Source of the DNA: Lateolabrax maculatus
Taxonomy: Eukaryota > Chordata > Actinopteri > Acropomatiformes > Lateolabracidae
Assembly (NCBI GenBank): GCA_031216445.1
Contig: CM062199.1
Location: 11,573,501-11,637,500 of the forward strand
Reading direction: 5' to 3'
DNA length: 64,000 nt
Positions within the stretch are counted from its first letter, which is position 1. The number at the start of each line of letters is the position of its first letter. Shown here one piece after another: positions 45,824 through 57,100 of this stretch. A program made the position numbers and the translations under genes. A model generated the notes under the pieces. It had not been told where the DNA came from and ran no database searches. It saw only the letters and a program-made list of their open reading frames with translations.

Positions 45824-47436
45824 GCATGTCCGCAAAGTATGAAACTTCCCTAACAGAAACCAGTCAAGCAGTTGCCATAATTACCCGTCTGCTGTCTGTT
45901 GATTAGTCTCTTGACTGCGCGTGTTAATGGACACACTGGCAAGCACACATGCACATCAGCCCATACACACAGCAGCTGATTTATTTTAATTTGCGGAAAC
46001 CTTAAAGCCAGTTACATTTTTATTTTTATTCCATATTATTTAAAAAAAATTAACAAGCAGGATGCATTGCCAAAACAATGTAAAACAAAATAACCGAAAA
46101 AAAAGTCACTTTGAGTTTGTAAATGATTCTCCAGCTCAAGCAGTTCAGTCAGCAAAGAAGCAGAAGTTAGCACATAGATCAGTGTAATACAGGCACAGTA
46201 AACAGCTTGATAAGATTTGGATAAATGTTTCTTGTGAGTGAAAGGAAACAGATTATTTCTTCCATTAAGCAGCTATACTGTATGTTGCAATTCAAAATGT
46301 ATTGCAGGGATTTCATAGACACATGCAATCAGGATATTTGCAGTAAGTGGTAAACTTGCTGGCAATACTGTACTCTTTTTCTATGTTATGTTAACCTTGC
46401 AAAGTCAGTCTTTTTTAAATAATTTAACAGTACATTGACAGTGGAAGTAACTCAGGATGTAATACATTAGGGTGATCATTAAGGATGACAAATTACAAAT
46501 AAGACTATCTAATAATATTTTTGATATACAATATACTAACTAAATCTACACATCTGGTAGATTAAACTGGATGAAGAGTCAAAAGCGCTTTATGTTGCTG
46601 GTCTGATCTTTTCGTTGCAGTTTCAGTCTGTGTTGCTTATCTGCAACCCTGCATGTAGCACTACACACTTGTGCTGGAAAGCCATGCAATGTTCAAACCT
46701 CTGGATATTATTTTAAATTCTAATAGGGATCAAAACATTTCCAAAGAAACCAAATATGTCACGCTGAGTGGAGGTAATTGCGCAGAATAATTTTCATTGG
46801 ACATGATTGTGCAACAATAAAAATGATGCTGTCTTGGGTTTGAATATTTTAGTTTAAATAAGCGCAAGTACTTTATCAGGCATTTAATGCCTTTATTAGT
46901 GGCCGCCACACCTTCAGTGAAATGCCTGAACAAGCATACAGTACAGAATATACTGTATGTGCATAAATCTGTACAAAAGATTTGTTTAAGTTAATTTTAA
47001 AGGGAGAATCATGGTTCAAGCTTATGGCCTCTAACCTTGTATACATAAACCCGTTATGTGTGCATAAAGAGCAGAATCAAGCAAATGCACATTACGACCG
47101 GTGATACGATGCTGTCAATATTCTTCTTGAAAGTTACCCCAGCATAATGTGCAGCAGCAGCAGCAGCGAGTGTCTGTAGATGAATGAGCTCAATCACTGC
47201 AGCTGTAAAGTTGGGAAGCTTTATTGATGCCGAGAAAAAAGCAGCAGCACTACGAGTGTACAGCAGTGAAGAGTCAGAAGCAGAGCAGCTCATCTTGGAT
47301 CAGATTGAAGCTGCTGCGGCACACGTGTCCTGCCTGGGTCTCCATTTCATGTCTTCAGTGTTGTTTCAAAGATGAGTTTTTGTGTGTTTGTGCATTCATT
47401 TCTTTAAAAAAGGAAGGAGGAGAGTTTGTCCTGTCC

Positions 47437-50400
47437 TCATTGAGTCTTTAGTTTCTTGCTCTGGGTCCCAGACTCTCGCCTTCTGGCCTTGGGAGCGTAA
47501 CGCCTGGTAAAAACATGAGAAGAAAGCAGTTATTTCAGCAACTCTGAACATACACAAATACAGACAAAAGTTATTCAGGTGGATGGTGAAAAGAAAACGT
47601 GGTTAGATGCACCGAAAACTGTCAGCAGCAGCAAAGAAGGGTTAAAAGTTGTTGTGCCTCCCGAACTTCTTTTTATACTGTATATTTTAAAAAGTAGACT
47701 TCTACTTGACACCGGTCTGCTACCAAAATTCATTGTGTCTAAATTCATGCATGTGTTTTGTCACATTTGAGTATCTTGTCAGAGACACATGAAGTCAAAC
47801 ACTGGGGTACAGGAGTCCCACACTGTTTACACGTTCGGCTTAAACATGTATGTTTTGTGGTATTGTGTGTGTGTGTGTGAGTGTCCTACCTCCGCTGGTA
47901 GAGGTAGAGGAAGAAGAGGAGCTCGTCCCTGAAACAGGAAAGTTGATGAGAGGAGGAGAAGGAGCCAGAAGAGGAGACAAAGGAGGCACAGGAGCACAGA
48001 TCTGAGATCAGTGTGTTGACTCCCTGGTGGAGAGAGGAGAGAATCATGAACTCATCAACCAGCAAAAGCTGTCAAGAAACTCTAAAATAAAAGTTTAAAC
48101 TAAATCACAAAGGTTGTCTGGTTTTGGCTGCAATAAGTATGTTACTGTTAGTGTCTGTAGTCACACTCACTCTGTACATCAACACTGTCCCCTGCAGGTG
48201 GCTCACAGACTTCAACTGATCCAGGGAGATGGGTGGAGAAACACAGAGACAGGAGAGGACAGTTCATACAGTAATTTACAATATTTACATTATTTAATTT
48301 CAATCAGCATTATAGACAGATAATTTGGTAATTAATGCGCTAATAAAGGCGTGAAGTTGCAGGACAGACCTTGTGGTTAATGAAGAGCTGTGGGGCCATA
48401 GACAGGAAGCCAAAGGCATACACTCCTGAGAGGAGGAGAGTAAAAACACAGCACACTAGGGGTTAATGTAAAAGTAAAGGCATCCACTTCAATTAATAAG
48501 GAAAACTGATAAGAATTCAATTGAAAAACAAATGGACTGATGAATCATGGCGATGGATGTAAGTCAACTCACCAGTCACCAGGCTGTTGATCAACCAGGA
48601 ATAGTAACTGTCAACATAATACAGTTTGATGTTAATCTAATAATCACAAGTGCATATTTAGTATATGCTCTATCTTTTTAATATATATGTAGCAGCTGCT
48701 AAGTCTGTGTACACAATAACAATTATATTAGAACAGATTTTAAAACCAAAAACATCTTACTTTTATTCAAGAAACATTCAGGTCTGATTTGAATCTGACT
48801 GCTTAAAACACTTCAGTACAGCAGGTGGAGGGGAACCAAGATGTAACCAGGAAAGAGTTTGTATTGAAATGTTATAAGTAGACTGCATAAGACAACATTT
48901 AAACTATGTGGGTGGCAAAGCAGGAAATTGAGTACAGTGATAAGCTCACCTCTTTTGGCGTAAGTATGCCAGTGAAAAAATAGCTCCACTGATACACAGA
49001 GGATAGACCAAGTAGGACAAGTATCTGGACGCCTACAGAGAAACCCACAGATAAAATATTAAAATTAAACAAAGCCTGGGGCTGAATGTAAAATCAGAGC
49101 TGACAAGAACAGGCCAGAAAAAGATGCTGATACCTGCGTATCATATTCCACTGTCTTTCTTTCTTCTTCATCCAGCTTATTTACCTACACAGTACGAAAA
49201 GAGGCACTCTTAGGTCAGAAAAAAATAATAACACAGGTTAAACTACTGTGAACGGATGGTAAAAATCACACCGTACTCACATGGAGCTTGGAGCTTTTCC
49301 ACTGCCAGTGGATCTTAAACACTGTAAACACCTTCCATACCTGACGGGATGACAGTTTTGTGTTTTAGTTTGTATGTTTTTATCTGTATTTGACACTTTC
49401 TGTCACTTTTCTGAGACTAAATACCTCTACACATGCTCCCAGTCCAACAGGAAGCAGCACAAGTAGACTGGTCTCTTCTAGCAGGTGGAGGAAAATCAGC
49501 AAAGTACTGAGACTACGCCACAGAACTACAAACAGAGAGGGGAGGACAGGGGGAACAGTTACGCCCTAACTTCAGCCACTTACTGTAGTAGATCAGTGTT
49601 GCTCATAATTGCTGGTAAGTTCTCCTACAAGGCCTTTAGTATTGCAAACTAATTCAGAAGTCAAGCCTGTATAATTTGATAATTTTCTTACCTGACTTCC
49701 TGGACATTCCCACCATGCTCTTCTTTTTTCTCCACGAGCTGATGTCATTTTTAAGAGCCAAGAACTCACAGATGAGCTGTTGTGTGGAGAAAAAAAAACA
49801 TACTTTTAATTTTACAATGCTTCATTTGCAATAATAATAGAGTTACACTGCCCTCTTGACACACAATGCTACACATAGAGAGTGGGATTTATAAAACAAT
49901 TCACAATTCATGAGGTGGAGTCTAATGTGAACAGTATGGTATTTTTTGAGGGGTTGTATAATCTTACTTGTAGAGCCGTGATGAGTGCAGTCAACACTAA
50001 CAGGTAGAGGTTGGAGCCCACCAAAGTTTCTTTAATCTCATCTACGTTCTCCTCTGTGAAGCCTAGGAAACACAAAGATCCAGGTTTGAAGGATTTAGTT
50101 TAGTTCAACCTCCTATGGGACGATAGGTTATTTAGGTTTTGTCCAGGTCTAAGAAATTATAAGATTGTCCTCAGAACTATAAAATAGTCTTTCTAATACA
50201 CCAAAATGTCGCAGACTGGAGACCACATCCATGTGTGTTATCTTATTAGCTCACCAAACTGCCGCAGGGAGTAAACCACGTCCTGTAGGTGCACCCAGAA
50301 CCTGAATCCCCTCAAAGAGATTCCCTCGTAGGACACAGTCAGAGGGAGCTGAACAGTGCTGCCGCTGATCTCCTTTCAATGTATGGATAGATAAAGGTCA

Positions 50401-52556
50401 TGGTCATTTCATATAAAACCGAGTGATTATTAGACAAAATTTTACTAAGTCTGTTCAATCGTCCTACCACGAGGTCTCTGACCCTGAAGCTGAGCTCGTT
50501 AACCAGCAGCAGAGGGAGGTAGATCATCTGTCGGCCATCCTGAGAGCTACAAGGACAGACAGGAAGAAAGCCTCATTTAAACACACAGACGCTGGCCCGG
50601 GGCAGATTCCTTATTTACAGCCAGGTGGAGTTGCAAGGAGAGTAGGAACAAATATTATTTTACGATCTAGGTTTGCCTGACCACTGACGAACAGTCAACC
50701 CTCCACTCACAAGTGTATTTCTAGAGAGTGGCGATCATGCTAATGATGCTGCAGCATACAATCCAATTATTTATTGTCTTAGAAGTGTTTGATTTGTGAA
50801 AAAAATATATTTACCAGACTACTGATAAATAAACGACATACAGTAAGGTATTATATACAGGTATACAGATAAAAAAGATGCTCTAAAGGGATCTATGGCT
50901 GAAAGTAAATGAATGTTGCACAGATTGGAAGCTGTAGATGCTTTTCCTGATGTTATATGTTGTATTTTTTTTTTTTATAATTACTAAAGAACACCAGTAA
51001 CATGTTTCATTTCCTATGTTTTATAAAATTTATTCAAAATGAGCAGGACAAAACATCAACATATGTTTGATCTTCTCAGCCACTCAAGCCCTGGAGCATA
51101 CTGATGAGAAGCAGCAGTAAAGCACAAGTCAGCAGCACTCTGACTGATCACCTGGCTTTGACCTCCAAAGCTTCGTGTGACTTACACTCTCATGTAGCGC
51201 CGCACATCACTAGGGAGCCCCGCCTTGTTGAAGGTGAAGTCCTCCGACATCATAGTGATTGACAGGTGAGGTCTCCAATGGGATACAGGGTTCTCTGATC
51301 GTGGCCTGGGCCTCTGATGGAGCCACAAAAATAACTTATTTGCAGCAAGGCCACACGTCTAAATCTGCTGTAAAGGCGACACGGTGGCTGAAACATGACA
51401 GGACTGTGACAGGTATCGAATTGCACCTCACCTTCTGCATGTCTCTCTGCCCCTCTGTGTGTTTGGGAGTGATGTAGGTGGTGAGCTGAGCTGCGTAGTG
51501 GACTTCTCTGCTGTCCTCCAGAGGTGAAACACCGGCTTTGTGGACATACACAACTGCATACAGAGTGCCGTTAGCCCGAGTCTCCTGTGGCAGAGAGACA
51601 TTCACCTGCCTATGGAGGGACAGAAAGAGAGAGAGACTGTCAGTTAGTCAGCCTGACATAGATTAACAGTGTGCTGTGTGTGTTATGACATTTTTAAAAA
51701 TTTCTACAATGCAAGAGATTTACACTCCTCACATGGTAATGTGCTACTCAAATTGAAATAAATATTAACAAACGAAAGCCCTTATCCTCAGTTTGCCGCC
51801 ACTGCTGTATCAACGTGTCAAACCCACCTCTCAAATGTAGAGTGCGGGTCAAACGGGTCTATTTTCACAGCAAGGCTGAGCTGGCTGTTGTCTGGCACGA
51901 GGCAGGTGAAGACGCTCAGCTGGATAAAACAAAAGAGAGGAGGAGAAGCAGATTCAAAAACAGTCTCTCCATTTTTAGAAAAGCTTCAAAATGAGATGCA
52001 AAAAGGCAGAAATGAAAACAAAAAGAAAACCATGTTCCAAATATGTGTACATCATGTTTATTTTAAAGACTCAACTGACCTCAGGCTCAACCTACAGAGG
52101 CTGAACATCCTACCACAGAATTATTGATCATTTTTGTGAAGAGATTATTGTTATATATATCAGCACAAAACTCATTTAATCTGCAAAAACTAAAGGCCAA
52201 AACCAAAACTTGTTGTTTTGCTCAGGGTTTAATGCTGAGCAGAGCTGGCTAATGTCAACGAAATAAAAAAAAAAAAAAGGCAGGTTATCCTCATCCTAAC
52301 AACAGGCCTGAGCAGCAGTGTGTGGAGCTGGCTCCCCAGCGCTGCGCCGCTGTACCTGTAGTCTGGGTCTGGCAGCCAGGTAGGAGCTGACGCAGAGCTC
52401 TCCTCGGCCTCCGTCGCAGGGTTTGGTGTTGATGAAGCCGTACAGCAGCCACACGGTGTGCAGCGTGTACACCACGAAGACCCCGAGCAGCAGCTTAGCG
52501 AGGGAGCTCCTCTTCCCGCTGCCGTCCGCCGGCTTGGAGCAGCACGACGGGAGCAT
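47437..52556 (-). CDS. clptm1l: CLPTM1-like protein (CLPTM1L/CRR9), ER multipass protein
   Basis: Seventeen exons on the - strand: 52556-52356, 51919-51828, 51609-51432, 51313-51186, 50546-50468, 50372-50255, 50062-49968, 49776-49692, 49525-49425, 49340-49281, 49184-49134, 49032-48950, 48607-48573, 48425-48370, 48215-48171, 48023-47890, 47503-47437. They sum to 1608 nt, or 535 aa (human 538). Visible family signatures are an N-terminal signal-anchor (LLLGVFVVYTLHTVW), PVSHWRP, FRFWVHLQDVVYSLRQFG, LALKNDISSWRKKKSMVGMS, ETSLLVLLPVGLGA, VEYDTQASRYLSYLVYPLC, YYSWLINSLVTGVYAFGFL, PQLFINHKLKSV and SHQLSCFRDEL. CLPTM1L scrambles glucosaminyl-phosphatidylinositol across the ER membrane for GPI-anchor synthesis. 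The C-terminus (KARRRESGTQSKKLKTQ) is basic and diverged from the mammalian tail. The ATG at 52556 was chosen because it opens the conserved N-terminal helix within a CpG-rich block. Confidence 0.93.
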
Positions 52557-53190
52557 GGCAGCTACTGGCGCAGGGCAGCGGCTCAAAAAGCGACGAAGAC
52601 GGACTTGTGTCTGGGCTTTTTGTCTAGAATCGGACACAGAGTCGACACAGTGAAGTCCCCACGCCTCCGCCGCGCCACAGCATCCTCCTGCATCCAGCGG
52701 AGAGATGCTGATGCTGACGGTGTCCACATCTCGCGAGGCCAGAGTCTCTGAGCCCAGGAGGTGCGTTCATGTGATGAAGATGAAACGATCAGATCAGTAT
52801 TTCTCCATCTGAATTGTATTCCCGGTAACGTGAAGGGGGCTTTGAAACACCATTTAGACCTTCAAGTTGGGAAACTACTTACAGCGCTATGTAAGTTGTA
52901 TTATTATGGGGGAAAAGAGACGTAGTTCTGAGACAGTTCTTCCTGTAGTTAGACTTTAGTTTGTTGTGTTGGTTTTATAATCAGCTGTTTGATTTCTAAA
53001 GGAATTTCAGGATTTGTTTTGGTCTATTTAAATAAAACTTGCAGAACATTTTATTGAACTGCTACAGGAGTAAATTAAATAAATTGCTAGGACTTTTTTT
53101 AAATTAATTTTAATTTTTTTTATATATGGAAGCCCACGAAGTTTGGAGTGATAAAAATACTACAATCGTTGTAAGTAAAACATTTGAACC

Positions 53191-53397
53191 GAATGAAACA
53201 ATTGGTTGTTTAATCCCATTAGTTCATTGCCAGAAAATTAATCATCAACTATTTTGATGAACAATTAATGGTTTCAATCATTCATCAACAACTGTTTGTT
53301 CCAGCTTCTAAAATGTGAGTATTTGCTGCTTTTCTATGTCTATATATGATGAGGCCGACAATTTGAGCTCAAGGAAATTGTGATGGGCATTTTTCCA

Positions 53398-53431
<34 letters not shown>

Positions 53432-53508
53432 TTTAAAAGACAAAATGATTAATTAGGAGAATAATTGGCCGACTAATCAATTACGAAGCTAATAATTAGT
53501 TGCAGCAC
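53191..53508. repeat. AT-rich interspersed repeat, copy 3
   Basis: It starts GAATGAAACAATTGGTTGTT and ends AATAATTAGTTGCAGCAC, matching copy 2 (35371-35669) at both ends. Its interior contains TTGTTCCAGCTTCTAAAATG and TTGTGATGGGCATTTTTCC, which I remember from the same percomorph repeat, and a poly(T) run of about 29 at 53401-53429. Confidence 0.72.
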
Positions 53509-53720
53509 TAGTTCACTGACAAATAATTTTGACTTACCATGAGTACTGTTTTTATTTCTACCATGCATTTTTTCTTATTCTATCCTTTCTATGGCTCCAC
53601 GTGGGCTCAAAATGTGAGTGAACTTTGCAGCCCGAGTGAGTTACTTGTCTCGGAGACGATCTTTGTCAGCCGGTCCCGGTCGCCGCGGTGCACCATGGTC
53701 CTGCGCTGCGCTCTTCTTGC

Positions 53721-53795
53721 CCCCTGTCCTCCCCCTGTCCTCCCCTCCGGTCCTCCCCCCGGTCCTCTCCGGTCCTCTCCGGTCCCCTCCGGTCC
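53721..53795. repeat. C-rich minisatellite near mrs2 promoter
   Basis: Imperfect ten-base units of the GGTCCTCTCC type, repeated about seven times within the CpG-rich block upstream of mrs2. Confidence 0.8.
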
Positions 53796-53935
53796 CCGAG
53801 CTGCTACTTCCTCCCGTCACACCGACACGAACACGAACAGCCTCTCTAAAAAAAAAAAACACGGACGTGTGCGTGGTGACCGGAAGCTGTTACCGGAAGC
53901 TGCGTTCACTGTCAGCGGATAACTAGCACAACACG

Positions 53936-54159
53936 GTGAGTGAGGACAACACGTGACTCGAGTGACAGCAGGCTGTCTTATCCACTATCTGCTCCCACTG
54001 CGACTAATATGTACCTGCGGGTCTGGGCTGCCATCTTGAGGGACCACTGAAGCGATGACCCGAGGGTTGAACAACACTTCCAGCTAGTACCCCCCCCCTT
54101 GTTTCTCCTCCTGTTGGGGCTCCTGCGTGCCTTCCTCTTCCTCTCCTCCTCTTGCTCAG
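53936..54159 (+). other. Intron 1 of mrs2 (5' UTR intron)
   Basis: A donor GTGAGT at 53936 and an acceptor at 54159 after a long CT tract (about 54105-54159) define a 224-bp intron between the non-coding first exon and the coding exon. No other content. Confidence 0.55.
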
Positions 54160-54161
54160 TG

Positions 54162-54182
54162 ATGTCTCAGATGTGGAGATGA
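54162..54182 (+). promoter_or_regulatory. mrs2: mrs2 uORF whose stop overlaps the main start
   Basis: ATG at 54162 opens a six-codon uORF (MSQMWR) ending TGA at 54180-54182. The mrs2 start ATG is at 54179-54181, so the stop and start share bases (ATGA). Ribosomes that read the uORF would end right on the main start, which favours reinitiation by backward shift. Confidence 0.5.
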
Positions 54183-57100
54183 AGCTGCACAGGGCGCTGC
54201 TGGCCGGCCGTGTGGACCTGCCACCGATTTATCCAAAGCGCCTTTTCAGTTCTGTCGGTCCCTCGTCCTTGAGACCAGGCGGGACTCGAACCGTCGTCCT
54301 CTGCGGAGCTCGCACGGTGCTCTACCCGCTGAGGTGCACCGTGCCACTCGGAGGCGGAGGACTGGGCTTGTACGGCAGGAGCTACGGCTACGGCTACGGG
54401 GACGTTGGCTCGGATGCACTCAGACAAACACCGCCTGAGTCCAGATGTCAAGCCAGAGGAGTTCAGGCTGCTGCGGTGAGGAGGGAGAACCTGCTGCAGG
54501 GAGGCCCCACATGGCCCGGTAAGAGGGAGACAGTATGCATGCTGAAAAAACAGTTTCTACAGTCTTTTATATGTTGATAACTAAACTCCAAGTTATCCTG
54601 CCTGCAGTACTTGATATGTTTGTCATATTTAAATCTGTCTATATTATGTAGCCTGTCTGATTGATTGGCAGGGCCAATATTACCGACTGGTATTTGCTTT
54701 TGTGTTGGCGTTGATCTATGTGTCTGTGGATGAGTGAGAAGAATTTGCTGTACAGAGATGCCGATATGTTGGAGGTGATCTAGACACAGTTATTCATTAG
54801 ATGGTCTGTCCAACAGAGAGTTTATTCCTCAACTAAATACAGATCTTTTTTAAAACTTTAATAACCAAACATGTAGACTAAACTAACTGATATGTTTTTT
54901 AACTGCTGAGGAATATAAGCCACTCGAAAGAACAATTACAGTATAGCTCACATCTAATGCTGACCTTTGTCATTGAACCAGTCATGTTAAATTGATAATT
55001 AAGACATATGCATCTTGTTTCTTACCACTGTTACAATGTATTGCTTATTGCTTACTGCTTTATGTTATGTACATATAATGAAATTGTATCAATGCTGAAC
55101 CCTGATGGAAGTATATTGACATGCAAAGAAGCCATGCAGAGAGATGATTCATCTATTTTTTAAAGTTATTTCACTGCAGGATTGTTTTTTGAATGTACAA
55201 TTAATTATACGTGTTATAATTAAAACTTTTTAAAAATTGTTACTTTGCCCAAATTCTTTTGGCACCTTAAAGTGGGGCATTAAACAGATTTCTACTAAAT
55301 CTTTTCACATCATAGTGATATAACTTCTAAGTATCAAGCTGTTACAGTCCCAACAGTTATATAACTCATTATATTCATATTTTAACTCTCCATATCGCTG
55401 TAGTCAAAAGATGAAAAATTAACAAAACCTTTTTGCAGTGCTTGAAAAATGTATAATTGTAATTGTCCAGTTTTATGTTTGTGTCTTTACATGTGGTTTA
55501 AATTGGTCTTTTCTTTGAACAGTGTCCTTTATCCGCCGCAGAGTGACAGACGCCACTCTCTCCAGTGTGCCTCCAGCTTTTGTAGTGGTAAGAGATGCAC
55601 CAAGGGCAGTCAGCCAAAACATTTCAGTGGTTACTGAACAGTAGTTACTACTATTAAATCTTAATCTCTTTCTATTCTATACATTATGTGTTGAAGTACA
55701 TTAAAACTGTTGTTAGTTTGAATGACTGTGATTGAGTTTCTTGTTTTATTTGGTTCACAGATGAAGTTTGACCAAGAGGGAAATGTGACATCATTTGGTA
55801 AGTGTTGGAAAATAAATCGTAGTAATCTTTTATTAACTTGGCTGCCGTCTTTTATTAGAGGAGCAAAATCAAGGTTGTCATTGAGACTGATGACTGATTA
55901 TCCCTTTGATATGACTACTCTCACCAGAGTGTAGTCATCATTTTCAATATATCCCCGGAATTGACTTTTTAATCTTACCAATGCACAGTTGGACATAAAG
56001 TAGACTATTGCTCACCCTCAATGACCTTTGGTGTGACTATCCCCTAAAGGGTTGTGTTAGCTCCCTCGATCTGCTGTTTCATAAAGCAAATGCTGAAAGC
56101 AGTAAATGAGATATTACTCTCTGTTCCTCTTATTTGTGTGGTTGTTTTTTCTCTTACAGACAAGAAGAAAACAGAGCTTTGCCAGGAGCTAAGTCTTCAG
56201 GCCAGAGACCTTCGCTTTCAGCACAGCACCAGCCTCACTGCTAGAAACAACTGCATTATCATACGAATGGAGGTATGCTCGCTTTCTCTCTTATAAACAC
56301 ACTTTGTGAATGATGAAACACTTTTATCTCAACCAAATCTAGATCATCTTTGATCTGGCTGTGGATTAGGAAACATTTTTTAATGCCAAAAGCATCAAGA
56401 GGGAATTGTGGTGTCTGGGGGAAAAAAAAAACAGAAAGCACCACATACTTTGTCTTCTAATTTCATGTTGAGTTTATAACTTGAATGGATGCCTTTCACA
56501 AAAATGTCCTCACCATAGCTGAAGTGTTTTAGTCCATATTATCCCAACACCCTGTATTAAAAGCAACCAGTTCTCACTTGTCCTTCTTCACTTCTGTCCC
56601 GAACGCCCGACACTCAACACACAGGGCAGTACTCACAGAGCCGACCTATGTATGGTGGCTCACATTTACATATTCCGCACTGACACAACCCTCTATTATT
56701 ACACAGCTTCTGGTTGTTTGCCATACAGGAGGCAGTTTCCAAGGTGCAGCTGCAGTCTTCACCGGTCCAGTCATCATCACAAATGCATTCGCCACACTCG
56801 CACTTCCCATTCCCTCCACATATTCTGTTGGATAAAAAGTTTAGTCTTTTAAATATAAGTCTATTTCTGTAATTAAGTAGAATTTAAAAAGGAAGACAAT
56901 ATTGCATGGGAAATAATGCTTACTAATCATGAGATATTATACCTGTTGTTGTGGTATGAACAGTCAAAGTTGTTGCACTCGCAGAATCGTCCACTGTATC
57001 TTTCTTTTGGGTTTACTCGGCTCTCGCAGTCACAGGAACCCTCCACGCAGTTCCCCCTACCGCTGCACACGGGGGCGTTCGGGCCTGAGCGACAGAAGTC

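Larger units (their letters stand above)
44370..47436. other. Intergenic region between Ly6-like gene and clptm1l
   Basis: It contains a complex TG microsatellite cluster (44452-44700), which overlaps the likely promoter zone of the Ly6-like gene, and a (CA)n tract (45787-45822). An 86-codon open stretch at 45351-45611 has no family resemblance and no splice context. The right end should be the 3' UTR of clptm1l, with AATAAA on the - strand at 47220-47225. No gene supported. Confidence 0.6.
52557..53935. promoter_or_regulatory. Head-to-head promoter region of clptm1l and mrs2
   Basis: The interval separates divergent clptm1l (-) and mrs2 (+). CpG-rich blocks at about 52300-52760 and 53600-53935 bracket an AT-rich core that is mostly a transposon-derived repeat (53191-53508). 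Two ETS-type CCGGAAGC motifs lie at 53880-53887 and 53893-53900, just before a probable non-coding first exon of mrs2 ending at donor GTGAGT (53936). TATA boxes are not evident, which fits housekeeping promoters. Confidence 0.6.

Noticed and set aside
53641..53862. 73-codon - strand frame rich in Arg/Gly/Thr upstream of mrs2
   Set aside because: It is produced by the C-rich minisatellite in the promoter region.
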